64,000 bases of DNA. It comes from a marine bacterium B5-7. GTDB taxonomy: Bacteria > Pseudomonadota > Gammaproteobacteria > Arenicellales > CAJQKF01. The DNA is taken from assembly GCA_021604525.1 (NCBI GenBank), contig BQJD01000002.1, positions 178,336-242,335 on the forward strand, given 5' to 3'. A program made the position numbers and the translations under genes. This document shows, piece by piece, positions 37,344-47,692 of this stretch (its first letter is position 1; the number at the start of each line of letters is the position of its first letter). Under the pieces are notes generated by a model. The model made no database searches. It saw nothing but the letters and a program-made list of their open reading frames with translations, and had not been told where the DNA came from.

Positions 37344-38705
37344 GTGAAACCGTTATCACCGGGCAAACGACTCGCCTTCACGTTCATCACCGCGATCTTG
37401 ACCTGGCTGGTTATTGAGGTCGTCTCTGCAGCCTATTTGTTTATTGAGACGGGACACCTGGCCTCGTTGGCACCTATGCAGACTGCAAGACAGAAGATCA
37501 TCACCGGCTATGACGCCGAACGGCAGCAGGAGCGGATACAGGATCAGCGAACTCTTGACGCCGCCAACCAGGCACCCTCGACATCAGCGGTTGCTCTTGA
37601 GGAAGTTCTGCACCCCTATCTTGGCTATGTCATGCGCTATGCAGACCGTGATTGCCCGACCATAGGTTTTTGCGATGATGCAATGCGCGGCAACGCAGCG
37701 GACCTGTTCACCCGTGCGCCCGATACATTTTATGTCGGGTTGTTTGGTGGTTCTTTCGGACAAGGGGTTTCGATAAATTCAACGCCGGGCAAGCTCGAGG
37801 CAGCGTTGTCCACATTGCCGGGTATTGGTGATCGCAAGGTTGTTGTACGAACCCTTGCGCTGGGTGGGTTCAAACAACCCCAGCAGTTGCTCGCATTCAA
37901 TTATTTCCTGGTACAGGGAATGCCGTTCGATGCAGTCATCAATATCGATGGCTACAACGAGATGGTATTGCCGATTACCGAAGGCATATTACAAGGCACA
38001 CATCCGATTTTCCCGCGAAGCTGGGCACGCCGGCTGGTTGGTTCGTACGACAAGAACATGTTGCTGATGCTGGCACGGGTGGAACGCCTGAAAGAAAAGC
38101 GGGCAGGTAGTGCGATGACTTTTTCTTCAGCCCTGCTGCGCTACAGTCAATTGGCCAACCTCTACTGGCAGCACCATGATGAGCGGCTTGACAACGCAAT
38201 AAAAAGAACCTGGAACGATTTTGTCAGTTACCGGTCTCGTGAGCGGTTTCGAACCACATTCGCCGCCCGCGGACCGGATTATCCACGCGAACCTGGCGAG
38301 GACACTGTAGACGATCTGGTTAGTATATGGAGCAACAGCTCACGGCAGATGGCTAGCCTTGCGAAAGCCAGTAACATTGACTACTACCATTTCCTGCAGC
38401 CGAACCAGTATGTTGACGGCTCCAAACCCATGTCTGATGAGGAACGTCGCATCGCCATCGTCGAACGAGGACCCGGTGCGACTCTTGCGCTCGAAAACTA
38501 TCGTGCATTAAGCGAAGAAGGAAAGCAGCTTGTACATGACGGTGTATTGTTCTTCGACCTTACCGAGGTTTACAAGGATCATCCCGAGCCGCTCTACCGG
38601 GATGCCTGCTGCCATGTCAATCAGCGTGGTTACGATCTCATTATCGACGCAATGGTGGAACGAATACTGTCCACTAACGGATCCAGGTTCACTGATAATC
38701 AGTGA
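37344..38705 (+). CDS. Membrane-anchored SGNH-hydrolase-like protein
   Basis: This 453-residue protein has one N-terminal membrane helix (about 10-33) and a large, probably periplasmic, domain. Three features suggest an SGNH/GDSL-type hydrolase fold: FGGSFGQGV (about 133-141) in place of GDSxxxG, NIDGYNE (about 202-208) as the Asn block, and DACCHVNQRGYDLI (about 424-437) as the Asp-x-x-x-His block. Its substrate is unknown; relatives act on acyl groups of sugars or lipids. The start codon is GTG at 37344, needed to include the membrane helix. It has no obvious operon partner. Confidence 0.6.
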   Translation: MKPLSPGKRLAFTFITAILTWLVIEVVSAAYLFIETGHLASLAPMQTARQKIITGYDAERQQERIQDQRTLDAANQAPSTSAVALEEVLHPYLGYVMRYADRDCPTIGFCDDAMRGNAADLFTRAPDTFYVGLFGGSFGQGVSINSTPGKLEAALSTLPGIGDRKVVVRTLALGGFKQPQQLLAFNYFLVQGMPFDAVINIDGYNEMVLPITEGILQGTHPIFPRSWARRLVGSYDKNMLLMLARVERLKEKRAGSAMTFSSALLRYSQLANLYWQHHDERLDNAIKRTWNDFVSYRSRERFRTTFAARGPDYPREPGEDTVDDLVSIWSNSSRQMASLAKASNIDYYHFLQPNQYVDGSKPMSDEERRIAIVERGPGATLALENYRALSEEGKQLVHDGVLFFDLTEVYKDHPEPLYRDACCHVNQRGYDLIIDAMVERILSTNGSRFTDNQ

Positions 38706-38713
38706 TCAGCGAT

Positions 38714-39313
38714 TCAAGCACCCATGCCCACGTGACCCGGCTCGGACTCAATGCGCTCAATCCACGCCTCAATGGCAGGGTAACGGGTCAGATCAAAGCC
38801 ACCTTCATTCGCTACATGAGTATAGGCAAACAACGATATATCGGCGATGGTGTATTGCTCACCGACCAGATAGGGTGAAGTTTCAAGCTGTGATTGCATG
38901 ATGCGTAGTGCGGCATGACCACCCGCTTGTTTTGACTCATATTCAGCACGTCGCTCCGCCGGCAGGCCCAGATAACGATTGATAAAACGAGCAACGGCGA
39001 TATACGGCTCATGGCTGTACTGTTCAAAGAACTGCCACTTCAATATATTCCCATGAAAAAACGGCTCGTCGTTTATATAGCGGCTGCCGGCCGCAAGATA
39101 GTGCAAAATAGCATTGGATTCGGCCAGGGTGCAGCCATCGTCAAGCTCAATCACCGGGATCTTGCCGAACGGGTTCAGTTTCAGGAAGTCCTGGGTAGCC
39201 GTTTCCCCTGAACGTACATCGACATCGATCCATTGATGATTGATATCAAGCAATGACATGAGCAGTGAAATTTTGTAACAGTTGCCGGACAGCCGGTCGC
39301 CATATACTTTCAT
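38714..39313 (-). CDS. Glutathione S-transferase
   Basis: This 199-residue protein has the full GST layout. The N-terminal thioredoxin-like domain has SGNCYK (9-14) at the glutathione-activating site, NPFGKIPVIE with its cis-Pro (about 47-56) and LAESNAIL (about 62-69). The helical domain that follows has the IADISLFAY N-capping segment (about 152-160). The substrate is unknown. It is convergent with the SGNH-like gene, with 8 bases between the stops. Confidence 0.88.
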   Translation of the reverse strand: MKVYGDRLSGNCYKISLLMSLLDINHQWIDVDVRSGETATQDFLKLNPFGKIPVIELDDGCTLAESNAILHYLAAGSRYINDEPFFHGNILKWQFFEQYSHEPYIAVARFINRYLGLPAERRAEYESKQAGGHAALRIMQSQLETSPYLVGEQYTIADISLFAYTHVANEGGFDLTRYPAIEAWIERIESEPGHVGMGA

Positions 39314-39450
39314 AATTGAACATCTTTGATTTTATAAATTCAATAATGCAATACGATTTAATGATACCTGCGTATTGTGGTTATTGAATATACCGTGCTG
39401 GTGAATGGCTTTACGAAGTACGGTAGCGTCGGAAAAATAGGGAGGCCCGA

Positions 39451-39873
39451 ATGGATTACAGTACTTATTTCAAGGAAAAACTTAATGAACGAATTCGCGA
39501 ATTTGAATCCAACCTGCTGATATGGATGCGTGGCGATGGCAAATCCGACGCCATGACACAGATCGAAAATCTGCTGACGTACATGCAGGCAATGGAAAGA
39601 CGCGGCGGCTATCGCCGGTTGTGGTGGCTGGGTTCGGGGCTTGCTGAAGCGATCAATCGCGGCGACCTTGAATGTAATGACGACACCAGACACCTTTTCG
39701 CCGAACTGGTTAATACGCTTAAACATCTGCACTCAGATAACGGGAAGTCCCGTCCCGATCCACCAGCAGCGCTGTTTGACGATCTTGTAAATACCCTCAA
39801 ACTTGCGGGTCCGGGTGGACCGATCATGGAGAACATCGCACGCCAGTTTCATCTGTTTGATAATGCGTCCTGA
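39451..39873 (+). CDS. Small helical protein, resembles the N-terminal Hpt-like region of ChpA
   Basis: This 140-residue protein is almost all helix by composition and I cannot assign it firmly. The stretch from residue 18 to 92 (NLLIWMRGDG, then a TYMQAMERRGGY helix, then LAEAINRGD) recalls the helical repeats at the N-terminus of ChpA, a chemotaxis-like kinase that controls pili. The ChpA phospho-accepting His motif (HTLKG) is not present. The ribosome binding site GGGAGG lies six bases upstream of the ATG, so it is a real gene. There are no chemotaxis genes nearby. Confidence 0.6.
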   Translation: MDYSTYFKEKLNERIREFESNLLIWMRGDGKSDAMTQIENLLTYMQAMERRGGYRRLWWLGSGLAEAINRGDLECNDDTRHLFAELVNTLKHLHSDNGKSRPDPPAALFDDLVNTLKLAGPGGPIMENIARQFHLFDNAS

Positions 39874-40011
39874 CGTCGCGTTCCAGTTAAATTCTCAGAT
39901 GACTGGCTGGCGAACTAACCATTGCGCGATACCAACCACGTTCATGCTAACATCTGACAGCGGCGTTCTGATGGAGCGCCGCCCTTCGTTTTTAACCCTC
40001 AGGAGTTCTTC

Positions 40012-40431
40012 ATGCTGATCAGGAAAATTGCCCTCGGCACAATCGCAATACTCTTTTCCGCAGGCAGCGGCGCTGCGTCCCTGGACTTCAATCCCGGGCT
40101 TTGGGAGACCACCATGACGCGGACCAATCCGATGACCGGTCAGCCGACTACCGAGACGACCAAAGAGTGCGTCAAGGAAAAGTCGTTCGATCCGCGCGAC
40201 ATGATAAAAGACGCCGATGGCTGTCAACTCACCGACGAGGAGCTTAGCGGTGATACCCTGACGTTCGCCATGACCTGCTCCATGGAAGCCGGCGCAGAAG
40301 CAGTGATGAAAGGCGAGTTTCAAACCGACGGCAAAACCGGCCATGGCGCAATGAACATGAACATGAAACTCGGCGGCATGGAAATGTCCATGGATATGAA
40401 CTGGACAGCAAAGCGCTTGGGCGACTGCTGA
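40012..40431 (+). CDS. DUF3617 family exported protein
   Basis: The 139-residue protein starts with a clear signal peptide (cleavage probably after GSGAA near residue 22) and continues with the DUF3617 landmark NPGLWETTMTRTNPMTG. Two Cys in the middle and one at the very C-terminus may form disulphides. The second half is strikingly Met-rich (about 12 Met in the last 50 residues). The family is widespread in proteobacteria with no known function. AGGAG lies eight bases upstream of the ATG. Confidence 0.85.
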   Translation: MLIRKIALGTIAILFSAGSGAASLDFNPGLWETTMTRTNPMTGQPTTETTKECVKEKSFDPRDMIKDADGCQLTDEELSGDTLTFAMTCSMEAGAEAVMKGEFQTDGKTGHGAMNMNMKLGGMEMSMDMNWTAKRLGDC

Positions 40432-40582
40432 TATCACCTTCAGGTGGCATGTTGCCAAACGATACACAAGACATACACCGACACCACGGATGGACGTCTT
40501 GACTACTGATTGAGATCCGAGGTTCAGACTTCCACAGCAAAGACGGCTTGTAGATAAACCCAACACGGCTATCGAGTTCGAT

Positions 40583-41383
40583 ATGAAATTTATCACCTGG
40601 AATGTAAACGGCATCCGTGCAGTTGAGCGCAAAGGCGAATTGCAAAAACTGGTTGATGCACAATCGCCCGACTTTCTATTGATCCAGGAAATCAAAGGCA
40701 ATGCAGACCAGTTTAGCGCCTACCTGAAAGACAACCCCGACTATAGGCAGTTTTATCATAGTGCCGAGAAAAAGGGCTATGCTGGAACCGGACTGTGGAT
40801 GTCGCGGGCAATGGACGAACAGATTGAGAATGTCGAATTTCGGACCGATGTGCCGAAGATGCCCAATGCGGATGAGGGGCGGGTCGCCTGGTTATCGTTC
40901 GACATCGGCGGCAAAGGGCACGATCTCATGTCGATTTATTTTCCCAATGGCGGTAAGAGCGAGGAAGCCTGGCGGGATAAATTGAGATTTTACGACAGTA
41001 TCCATAGTTTAATGAATTCCATACGTAATGCCGGTCGAACCGTGATTGTTGGTGGCGACATGAATGTTGCCCATACCGAAATCGACATCGCCCGACCAAA
41101 GGAAAACGACGGCAAAATCGGTTTTCATCCGGACGAGCGGGCATGGATGGACCGAATGATCAACGATCACTGGTTCGATCTATGGCGCGCGCAACATCCC
41201 GACGAAGTCGATGTCTATTCGTACTGGGACATGGTCAGCCGAGCGAGAGATCGTAACGTCGGCTGGCGTATCGACTACTTTCTAAGCAGTGGCGATGTAT
41301 TGGAACGTATCGAGGAGATTGACTATCTCCATGAGCAGATGGGTTCGGATCACTGCCCGTTACGTATGAATCTTGGTTTGTGA
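40583..41383 (+). CDS. xthA: Exodeoxyribonuclease III
   Basis: The 266-residue enzyme is an AP endonuclease and 3' exonuclease of base excision repair. Motifs are the N-terminal TWNVNGIRA (residues 5-13) with the metal-binding Asn, LIQEIKG with the catalytic Glu (about 34-40), GGDMNVAHTEIDIARP (about 153-168), and the C-terminal WRIDYFL and GSDHCP, which carry the catalytic Asp and His. The length is normal for the family. It stands alone before acnA. Confidence 0.95.
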   Translation: MKFITWNVNGIRAVERKGELQKLVDAQSPDFLLIQEIKGNADQFSAYLKDNPDYRQFYHSAEKKGYAGTGLWMSRAMDEQIENVEFRTDVPKMPNADEGRVAWLSFDIGGKGHDLMSIYFPNGGKSEEAWRDKLRFYDSIHSLMNSIRNAGRTVIVGGDMNVAHTEIDIARPKENDGKIGFHPDERAWMDRMINDHWFDLWRAQHPDEVDVYSYWDMVSRARDRNVGWRIDYFLSSGDVLERIEEIDYLHEQMGSDHCPLRMNLGL

Positions 41384-41590
41384 ACCACGGGTTCATGATC
41401 ATCACTGGAACATAAGGTCAGTACATAGGAGTAATATTCAGGGGAACTCACGCTACATCAGAGTCAGTGCATGCAAATTAATCCGGCAAACCGTCCCATC
41501 CGATCATTGATAACAAGGTGACCTCTTCCACTTCAACAGTCCGCCTCATACAACTTCTATCAGCCGCTTGATAAACAGCGCAGGAATGTC

Positions 41591-44305
41591 ATGATAAACA
41601 GTCTCGACACGCGATCCACACTCACATCCGGCTCAATTGACTACACGGTTTGGCGACTTGATCGCGCGGGTTCAAAAGACCGTATCGCGCGCCTGCCATT
41701 CAGTCTCAAGATTCTGCTCGAAAATCTGCTGCGCAATGAAGATGGCGTCAATGTCACGCGTTCCGATATCGATGCGTTACTGAACTACGATCCGGTCGCC
41801 AGACCTTCGACTGAAATTGCGTTTACACCGGCGCGGGTGATTCTCCAGGATTTTACCGGTGTGCCGGCGGTGGTCGATCTCGCCACCATGCGTGAAGCGG
41901 TACACGATCTCGGCGGCGATCCTTTAAGGGTCAATCCGCTGGCGCCAGCAGAACTTGTAATCGATCATTCCGTACAAGTTGATGCATTCGGCTCCGCCGC
42001 AGCCCGGGCGACCAATTCGGATCGGGAGTACCAGCGCAATCGTGAGCGTTATGCGTTTCTGCGCTGGGGTCAGGGCGCCTTCAATAATTTCAAGGTAGTG
42101 CCGCCAGATACCGGTATTGTCCATCAGGTCAATCTTGAATACCTTGCCCGGGTAGTATTCCCGAATGCCGAAGGAGATCAACCCATCGCCTATCCGGATA
42201 CACTCGTCGGTACCGATTCACATACCACCATGATTAACGGTCTCGGTGTTCTTGGCTGGGGAGTCGGCGGTATCGAAGCCGAAGCCGCCATGCTCGGCCA
42301 ACCGGTGACCATGCTGATCCCTCACGTCGTTGGCTTCCGCCTTGAAGGACGATTGCCGGAAGGCGCTACGGCCACCGATCTGGTACTGACTGTGACGCAG
42401 ATGCTGCGTGAGCGTGGTGTGGTAGGCAAGTTCGTCGAATTCTTCGGCGATGGTCTTGCCCATCTGCCATTGGCAGATCGTGCCACCATTGCCAACATGT
42501 CACCCGAATTCGGTGCTACCTGCGCGATCTTCCCGATAGATGGCGAAACCCTGCGCTATCTTGAATTAACCGGTCGTTCCGCCGATCAGATTGCCTTGGT
42601 TGAGGACTACGCCAGGATGCAGGGAATGTTTCGTCACGATGGCGACAGGCAGGCCGACTATAGTGATCTGCTTGAACTGGATATGTCTACCGTAGTGCCG
42701 TCAATAGCCGGACCACGTCGTCCCCAGGACCGCATACCTCTCACCAGTGCACGCGAAGGTGTCGGTGAAGCCCTTGACGCGCTGATAACGGAGCGCGATG
42801 CACGTGCCGCAAAAAACCGGGACGCCGATGCAGGCGCATTAAAAGCCGAACGACGATCCGTTGAAGTCGAACATCAGGATCAACATTTCGCACTCAACGA
42901 TGCTGCTGTGGTTATTGCCGCCATTACCTCTTGCACCAACACCTCCAATCCGGCGGTCATGGTTGCTGCCGGCCTGCTTGCGCGTAACGCGGTACAACGC
43001 GGTATAAACGCCAAACCCTGGGTGAAGACATCACTGGCTCCTGGTTCAAAGGTGGTTACAGATTATCTCGAACGGGCGGGATTGAAAGACGACCTCGAAG
43101 CGCTTGGTTTCTATGTCGTCGGCTACGGCTGTACTACTTGCATCGGCAATTCCGGACCGCTGCCAACGGCCATTGAAACCGCGATCGATGAGCGTGATCT
43201 TATCGTCTGTTCGATACTCTCCGGCAACCGTAATTTCGAAGGCCGCATACATCCACAGGTGCGCATGAATTTTCTGGCTTCACCGCCACTGGTGGTCGCG
43301 TACGCTATCGCCGGTCGCATGGACATCGACGTCTATAATGAACCGCTGGCCAATGATAAAGACGGTAATGCCGTATATCTGAAAGACTTGTGGCCGAGCC
43401 AGCACGATGTCAGCGAACTGATTACATCGAGCATCGATGCCGCCATGTTTATCTCGAGTTACCACGACATTTTTAAAGGTGACGAACGATGGGCCGAGAT
43501 GGATACGCCGGATGCCGATCAATATACATGGAGCAATGATTCGACCTATATTCGCAAACCGCCCTACTTCGACGGCATGATATCCGAGCCACCCGGATTC
43601 CAGGACATTGAAGGCGCACGAGTGTTATGCCTGCTTGGCGACAGTGTCACTACCGACCACATATCACCTGCCGGTGCCATCATGGCCAACAGCCCTGCTG
43701 GACAATATCTGCAAGATAACGGCGTCGAGGTTCGAGATTTCAATTCATATGGCTCAAGACGTGGTAATCATGAAGTGATGGTACGCGGTACCTTCGCTAA
43801 CGTTCGGTTGCGTAATCAGTTAGCACCGGGAACTGAAGGCGGCGTGACCCGTCATCAACCATCGAATGACGATATGACGATCTTCGATGCCTCAGAACGT
43901 TACCGCGATGAAGGTGTCCCACTCATAATCATTGCCGGTCGCGAGTACGGCAGCGGATCATCTCGTGATTGGGCAGCCAAAGGGCCAATGCTGCTTGGGG
44001 TTCGCGCCGTGATCGCTTCAAGCTATGAACGCATCCATCGCTCCAACCTGGTGGGCATTGGAATTTTACCACTACAATTCTCCGAAGGTGATTCGGCTGA
44101 ATCACTGAAACTCGACGGTACCGAAAGCTATGCAGTCAAGGCCTTCGATGTGGGTGCGAGCGAAGCCGAAGTAATCGTGAGCGACAAACAAGACATCCGT
44201 TTCAAGGTCAGGATACGCATCGATACCCCGAAGGAGTGGGAGTACTTCCAGCATGGCGGTATATTGCATTATGTCGTCAGGCAATTGGCCAGTGAGAACG
44301 AATAG
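41591..44305 (+). CDS. acnA: Aconitate hydratase (AcnA type)
   Basis: The 904-residue enzyme isomerises citrate to isocitrate in the TCA and glyoxylate cycles. The [4Fe-4S] cysteine ligands are in SCTNTSNP (about residues 443-450) and in the CTTCIGNSG stretch (about 513-521). [14 protein letters not shown] (about 206-219) and the swivelling domain with [10 protein letters not shown] (about 790-799) are intact. The IRP-like domain order identifies the AcnA type rather than AcnB. The 207-base gap upstream has no clear promoter match. Confidence 0.95.
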   Translation: MINSLDTRSTLTSGSIDYTVWRLDRAGSKDRIARLPFSLKILLENLLRNEDGVNVTRSDIDALLNYDPVARPSTEIAFTPARVILQDFTGVPAVVDLATMREAVHDLGGDPLRVNPLAPAELVIDHSVQVDAFGSAAARATNSDREYQRNRERYAFLRWGQGAFNNFKVVPPDTGIVHQVNLEYLARVVFPNAEGDQPIAYPDTLVGTDSHTTMINGLGVLGWGVGGIEAEAAMLGQPVTMLIPHVVGFRLEGRLPEGATATDLVLTVTQMLRERGVVGKFVEFFGDGLAHLPLADRATIANMSPEFGATCAIFPIDGETLRYLELTGRSADQIALVEDYARMQGMFRHDGDRQADYSDLLELDMSTVVPSIAGPRRPQDRIPLTSAREGVGEALDALITERDARAAKNRDADAGALKAERRSVEVEHQDQHFALNDAAVVIAAITSCTNTSNPAVMVAAGLLARNAVQRGINAKPWVKTSLAPGSKVVTDYLERAGLKDDLEALGFYVVGYGCTTCIGNSGPLPTAIETAIDERDLIVCSILSGNRNFEGRIHPQVRMNFLASPPLVVAYAIAGRMDIDVYNEPLANDKDGNAVYLKDLWPSQHDVSELITSSIDAAMFISSYHDIFKGDERWAEMDTPDADQYTWSNDSTYIRKPPYFDGMISEPPGFQDIEGARVLCLLGDSVTTDHISPAGAIMANSPAGQYLQDNGVEVRDFNSYGSRRGNHEVMVRGTFANVRLRNQLAPGTEGGVTRHQPSNDDMTIFDASERYRDEGVPLIIIAGREYGSGSSRDWAAKGPMLLGVRAVIASSYERIHRSNLVGIGILPLQFSEGDSAESLKLDGTESYAVKAFDVGASEAEVIVSDKQDIRFKVRIRIDTPKEWEYFQHGGILHYVVRQLASENE

Positions 44306-44485
44306 ATTCGTACTGTCTGTATGTAACCTGTACCGACAATAACTTGTTGGCAAATCTCAAAAGGAGAGTCAGTAACACAACACGTTTTAAGGTTTTCCAC
44401 CCAACCCGCCAATGCGTTAGTAACAAACAGAATTGGGACTTTTAATCGGACCGCAAGAAGCTCCGCGGTGTAGCGAGGATTGATG

Positions 44486-45844
44486 ATGAGACAATGGAAT
44501 GTTTTTCACCGTGTAAGCGTCTTCTTGCCGTTGGCATTGATAATTGCTCTGGGTATCGCCGGCTGGATTATTCTATCCGGGTACGCCACCTCTTCAATCG
44601 ACAGACTGGCACGAGATAACGCACACAAACATGTTGAAGTAGCGATTAAAGTCGAGAAAAACCAACTTGTAAAAACTTTTCAGAACGTCGCCTCGTGGGA
44701 CCAATTTCATGACAAGTCGATGCGTACTCACGATGTCCAATGGATAGATGATCACATCGGTCCACGGCTGTATCACGAACGCAATATCAACTTATCGTTT
44801 GTGATGGACGGCAACGACAATCCTGTTGTCAGTTTCCTTGACGGTAAAAGGGTCGATCTCAAAGACTTCTTTAAGGCTGAAGAATTATCGGGGCTGCTTG
44901 GTCGGACCAGACACAATGTGGATGTAGAAACGCCAGGTATCGAATACATCGCCATCCAGGGTCAACCTTATCTGCTGGCTGTCGGATTGCTGATGCCTGA
45001 AGATCGCACGGCGCCGGCAAATGATGGTTCGGTACTCGGCTTAGGCATACGACTGGATGCTCGCTGGGCCGCATCGTTGAGTGAAATCTTCCAACTGGAT
45101 GGCCTGCAACTTTCAGATATTGAAGAACGGGACGCGAAGTATGGCGATACCTCGGGTCCTCTACTCCTCAATAATCTCGCCGGTCAGCCGGTAGTAGCAT
45201 TTAGCTGGCCACAGCCAACACCCGCAAGGGATGTTCAGGTTTCTCTACAGCCCTATCTGATAGCCATAACGACCATCCTCATTGCGTTGGTGTTCATGGT
45301 GTTCTACATAGAAATACAGAGTCACCGTGAACGCGAGGAACTGTTGCACAAGATCGCCAGCGAGGACCATGTTACCGGCATCAACAACCGCCGGGAATTT
45401 TTTACTATGGCGGAGCGCGAACTGGCACGGGCAAGCCGCGATGGCCGACCCACTCATTTGCTGTTGCTCGATATCGACCAATTTAAAAAGATCAACGATG
45501 TATTGGGTCATGCAACAGGCGACCGGCTGCTGTCATTAGTAGGTGAAGAACTCAAGGATCAGCTTAGACCATTCGATGTGGTTGCCCGCTATGGCGGCGA
45601 CGAGTTTGTCATACTGCTGGTTGACGCATCGCGCGAACAAAGCTATTCATTAGCCGAACGCCTGCGCGGACGTATTGCCGAACTGAGCACCCAATCCGAG
45701 GGTAGCGGACTACGTTTTACCGCGAGTATCGGTATAGCCGAATTCCGCGAAAACGATACCATAGAGAGCCTCGTCGAGCGTGCCGACAATGCTGTGGATA
45801 CAGCCAAACACGGTGGTCGCAATCGCACCGAATTCGCAACCTGA
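44486..45844 (+). CDS. CHASE4-GGDEF diguanylate cyclase
   Basis: The 452-residue inner-membrane protein probably makes c-di-GMP in response to a periplasmic signal. A first helix (about 10-32) is followed by a CHASE4 sensor domain (about 45-245, with ASWDQFHDKS and a conserved FVMDGNDNPV segment). A second helix (about 250-272) leads to the GGDEF domain with intact GGDEF at 370-374. An RxxD product-inhibition site, RPFD, lies five residues before it. GAGGA at 44475-44479 fits ATG 44486 best; ATG 44483 is only three bases from it. There is no EAL domain. dsbB follows 56 bases later. Confidence 0.92.
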   Translation: MRQWNVFHRVSVFLPLALIIALGIAGWIILSGYATSSIDRLARDNAHKHVEVAIKVEKNQLVKTFQNVASWDQFHDKSMRTHDVQWIDDHIGPRLYHERNINLSFVMDGNDNPVVSFLDGKRVDLKDFFKAEELSGLLGRTRHNVDVETPGIEYIAIQGQPYLLAVGLLMPEDRTAPANDGSVLGLGIRLDARWAASLSEIFQLDGLQLSDIEERDAKYGDTSGPLLLNNLAGQPVVAFSWPQPTPARDVQVSLQPYLIAITTILIALVFMVFYIEIQSHREREELLHKIASEDHVTGINNRREFFTMAERELARASRDGRPTHLLLLDIDQFKKINDVLGHATGDRLLSLVGEELKDQLRPFDVVARYGGDEFVILLVDASREQSYSLAERLRGRIAELSTQSEGSGLRFTASIGIAEFRENDTIESLVERADNAVDTAKHGGRNRTEFAT

Positions 45845-45900
45845 ACCAACAACGCCGATCATCAACCACAAACTCATGCGACCAGGAGATTCAACAGATC

Positions 45901-46425
45901 ATGCAGTCAATCGGACACGCGCTGTCGCGCAATAATTTATTCTGGTGGATCGTACTGGCTGCCTGCCTGACACTTGAATGTATCGCTCTATATTACCAAT
46001 ACGTTCTCGACTACCTGCCGTGCGTTTTATGTATTCATGTGCGGATGTGGCTGGCTTTGTTGATCGTTGTATCATTGATCATGCTATTCGCCTATCGAAA
46101 TATTGTTATGCAACGCCTGGCGCTCATCATCTCCACACTCATTGGAGCAGCACTGATCGAACGTTCCTGGCAATTGCTATCAACCGAACGTGGCTGGAGT
46201 TTTGGCGATTGTTCAATGCAATCCGGCCTGCCGAGCTGGCTACCCATTGAACAATGGCTGCCATGGCTGTTCAAAATTCACGAACCCTGTGGCTATACGC
46301 CCGAAGTACCGTTCGGACTCACCATGGCCGAAGTATTGCTTGTCATTACCACGGTATACTTTTTGGTCGCGCTGACAGTCACTGTTCTGTCATTTCGACA
46401 ATCAAGGTTTAAGACAGCTACTTAA
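45901..46425 (+). CDS. dsbB: Disulfide bond formation protein B
   Basis: The 174-residue protein has four membrane helices and reoxidises DsbA by passing electrons to quinone. The first redox pair is PCVLC (about residues 40-44), directly before the second helix. The second pair is Cys in GDCSMQ (about 102) and Cys in EPCGYTPE (about 125), in the long periplasmic loop. Spacing and topology match E. coli DsbB (176 residues). Amphipathic WLPIEQWLPWL lies between the second-pair cysteines as expected. No dsbA is adjacent. Confidence 0.9.
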   Translation: MQSIGHALSRNNLFWWIVLAACLTLECIALYYQYVLDYLPCVLCIHVRMWLALLIVVSLIMLFAYRNIVMQRLALIISTLIGAALIERSWQLLSTERGWSFGDCSMQSGLPSWLPIEQWLPWLFKIHEPCGYTPEVPFGLTMAEVLLVITTVYFLVALTVTVLSFRQSRFKTAT

Positions 46426-46731
46426 AGATAATTTTAAAATTGAACAGGTTGCATGATGCCTGTGACGATGGTCGCGCACCAGATAAAAAAAGCAAAGTAC
46501 TGAACGCGATGTCCATGGTCATAGTCCGAAGCGGGGTCGAAAGCCTCGACAATGGAATCGGTGTGGGTATCTGAGTGGGGACAACCCATTTGCTGAAATC
46601 ATCAGTCTGGGGTGTGTACTTATAAACGATTGCAATGACACGGTGAGCCGGGTTCGACTATTTATGAAGGTTCGGTCGTTACTCAAACATTAAGCCGTCT
46701 GATTAGAAGTGACATAAGTGGAAATTCAAGA
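46426..46731. other. Intergenic region without a recognisable gene
   Basis: The 306 bases between dsbB and the convergent hydrolase gene hold only very short open frames, the longest obvious one being about 22 codons near 46510. The AT-rich palindrome AATTTTAAAATT sits at about 46430-46441. No terminator with a T-run and no promoter pair stand out. Confidence 0.5.
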
Positions 46732-47559
46732 TCATCTTCCGTCAACGTCAGCTTCACCGGTAATACCCGCAAAAAAATCGGACAACAGTCGGGCGCATTC
46801 CCTGGCATGGGTGGTGATCAGGAAATGGCTTGCGCCATCGACGATAGCCGTCCGGCAGTTGTCCAGGCTATCGCTCAAAGCATCGGTAATTTCAACCATT
46901 GCGGCGTTGGCCGAAGCGCCACGTACCAGTAGTACTGGCGTGTTAAGACCGGCGTAATCTGCCATGCTGGCTTCGAAGCGAAAAGCCGTGCGCCAGTCAA
47001 GTACATTGGCGTAGGTACTCGCTCGGCAGTATTCCTGTACCGCCTCGGGCATGTTGCGAAATGAATACTTGCCACCCCAGAAATCGATGATGCGTTTAGC
47101 GGCATCACGCTCGCCGGCACGATAAGCGCTCTCGAATTCCTCGCTCATGCGCCTGGTCGTCTCGTATAGCCCGGTTTGACTGCGTTCACGCATGACGGCG
47201 AGGGGATTGGCCTCAAACGTTGCAATGCTGAGCACATCAATGTTCCCGCAAAGGGCTGTTGCCAGCGCAATGGTGCCGCCGAAGGAATGGCCCACAAGGT
47301 GAACGGGTGCGTTAATTTTTTCCGCAACGGCCTCAATAACCCGTGTCTGATGATGCATGCCCAGATCATCGAGGGTCCGCGTTTCTTCAGTCTCACCATA
47401 GCCGCAAAGGCTTGTACCCACGAAGCGATAGTGCGGTGGTAGATGTTTTTGCACACCCCGCCACGCCATGGGGGTACTGAATGAACCTGGCACGAAAAGA
47501 ATCGCCGGACCCTCTCCGGATTCCTGATAGTCAATCCGGTGTCCCCCACGTGTTAGCAT
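46732..47559 (-). CDS. Alpha/beta-fold hydrolase
   Basis: This 275-residue protein has the oxyanion segment FVPGSFSTPMAW (about 23-34), the nucleophile elbow GHSFGG (Ser near residue 93) and the C-terminal His in GASHFL (about 245). After the sixth strand the sequence reads RGASANAAM, where many relatives place the catalytic Asp, so the acid must come from elsewhere or is missing. The substrate is unknown. AAGGAGG lies four bases upstream of ATG 47559, which makes the start secure. It is divergent from the next hydrolase gene. Confidence 0.85.
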   Translation of the reverse strand: MLTRGGHRIDYQESGEGPAILFVPGSFSTPMAWRGVQKHLPPHYRFVGTSLCGYGETEETRTLDDLGMHHQTRVIEAVAEKINAPVHLVGHSFGGTIALATALCGNIDVLSIATFEANPLAVMRERSQTGLYETTRRMSEEFESAYRAGERDAAKRIIDFWGGKYSFRNMPEAVQEYCRASTYANVLDWRTAFRFEASMADYAGLNTPVLLVRGASANAAMVEITDALSDSLDNCRTAIVDGASHFLITTHARECARLLSDFFAGITGEADVDGR

Positions 47560-47692
47560 GAGCCCTCCTTGAATGATGTCAATGAACGATTTTGCATAAG
47601 ATGGATATTGCTGCCATATTGAGATAGGTTCTACAGCGAATATAGTTTATGCACGTGGAGCAAACACCCTTTTTGCTGATGAAAGAACGATT

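Noticed and set aside
41381..41395. TGAACC-acg-GGTTCA hairpin at the xthA stop
   Set aside because: A 6-bp stem with no T-run is too weak to call a terminator.
46510..46578. 22-codon open frame after dsbB
   Set aside because: It has no ribosome binding site and is too short to support without other evidence.
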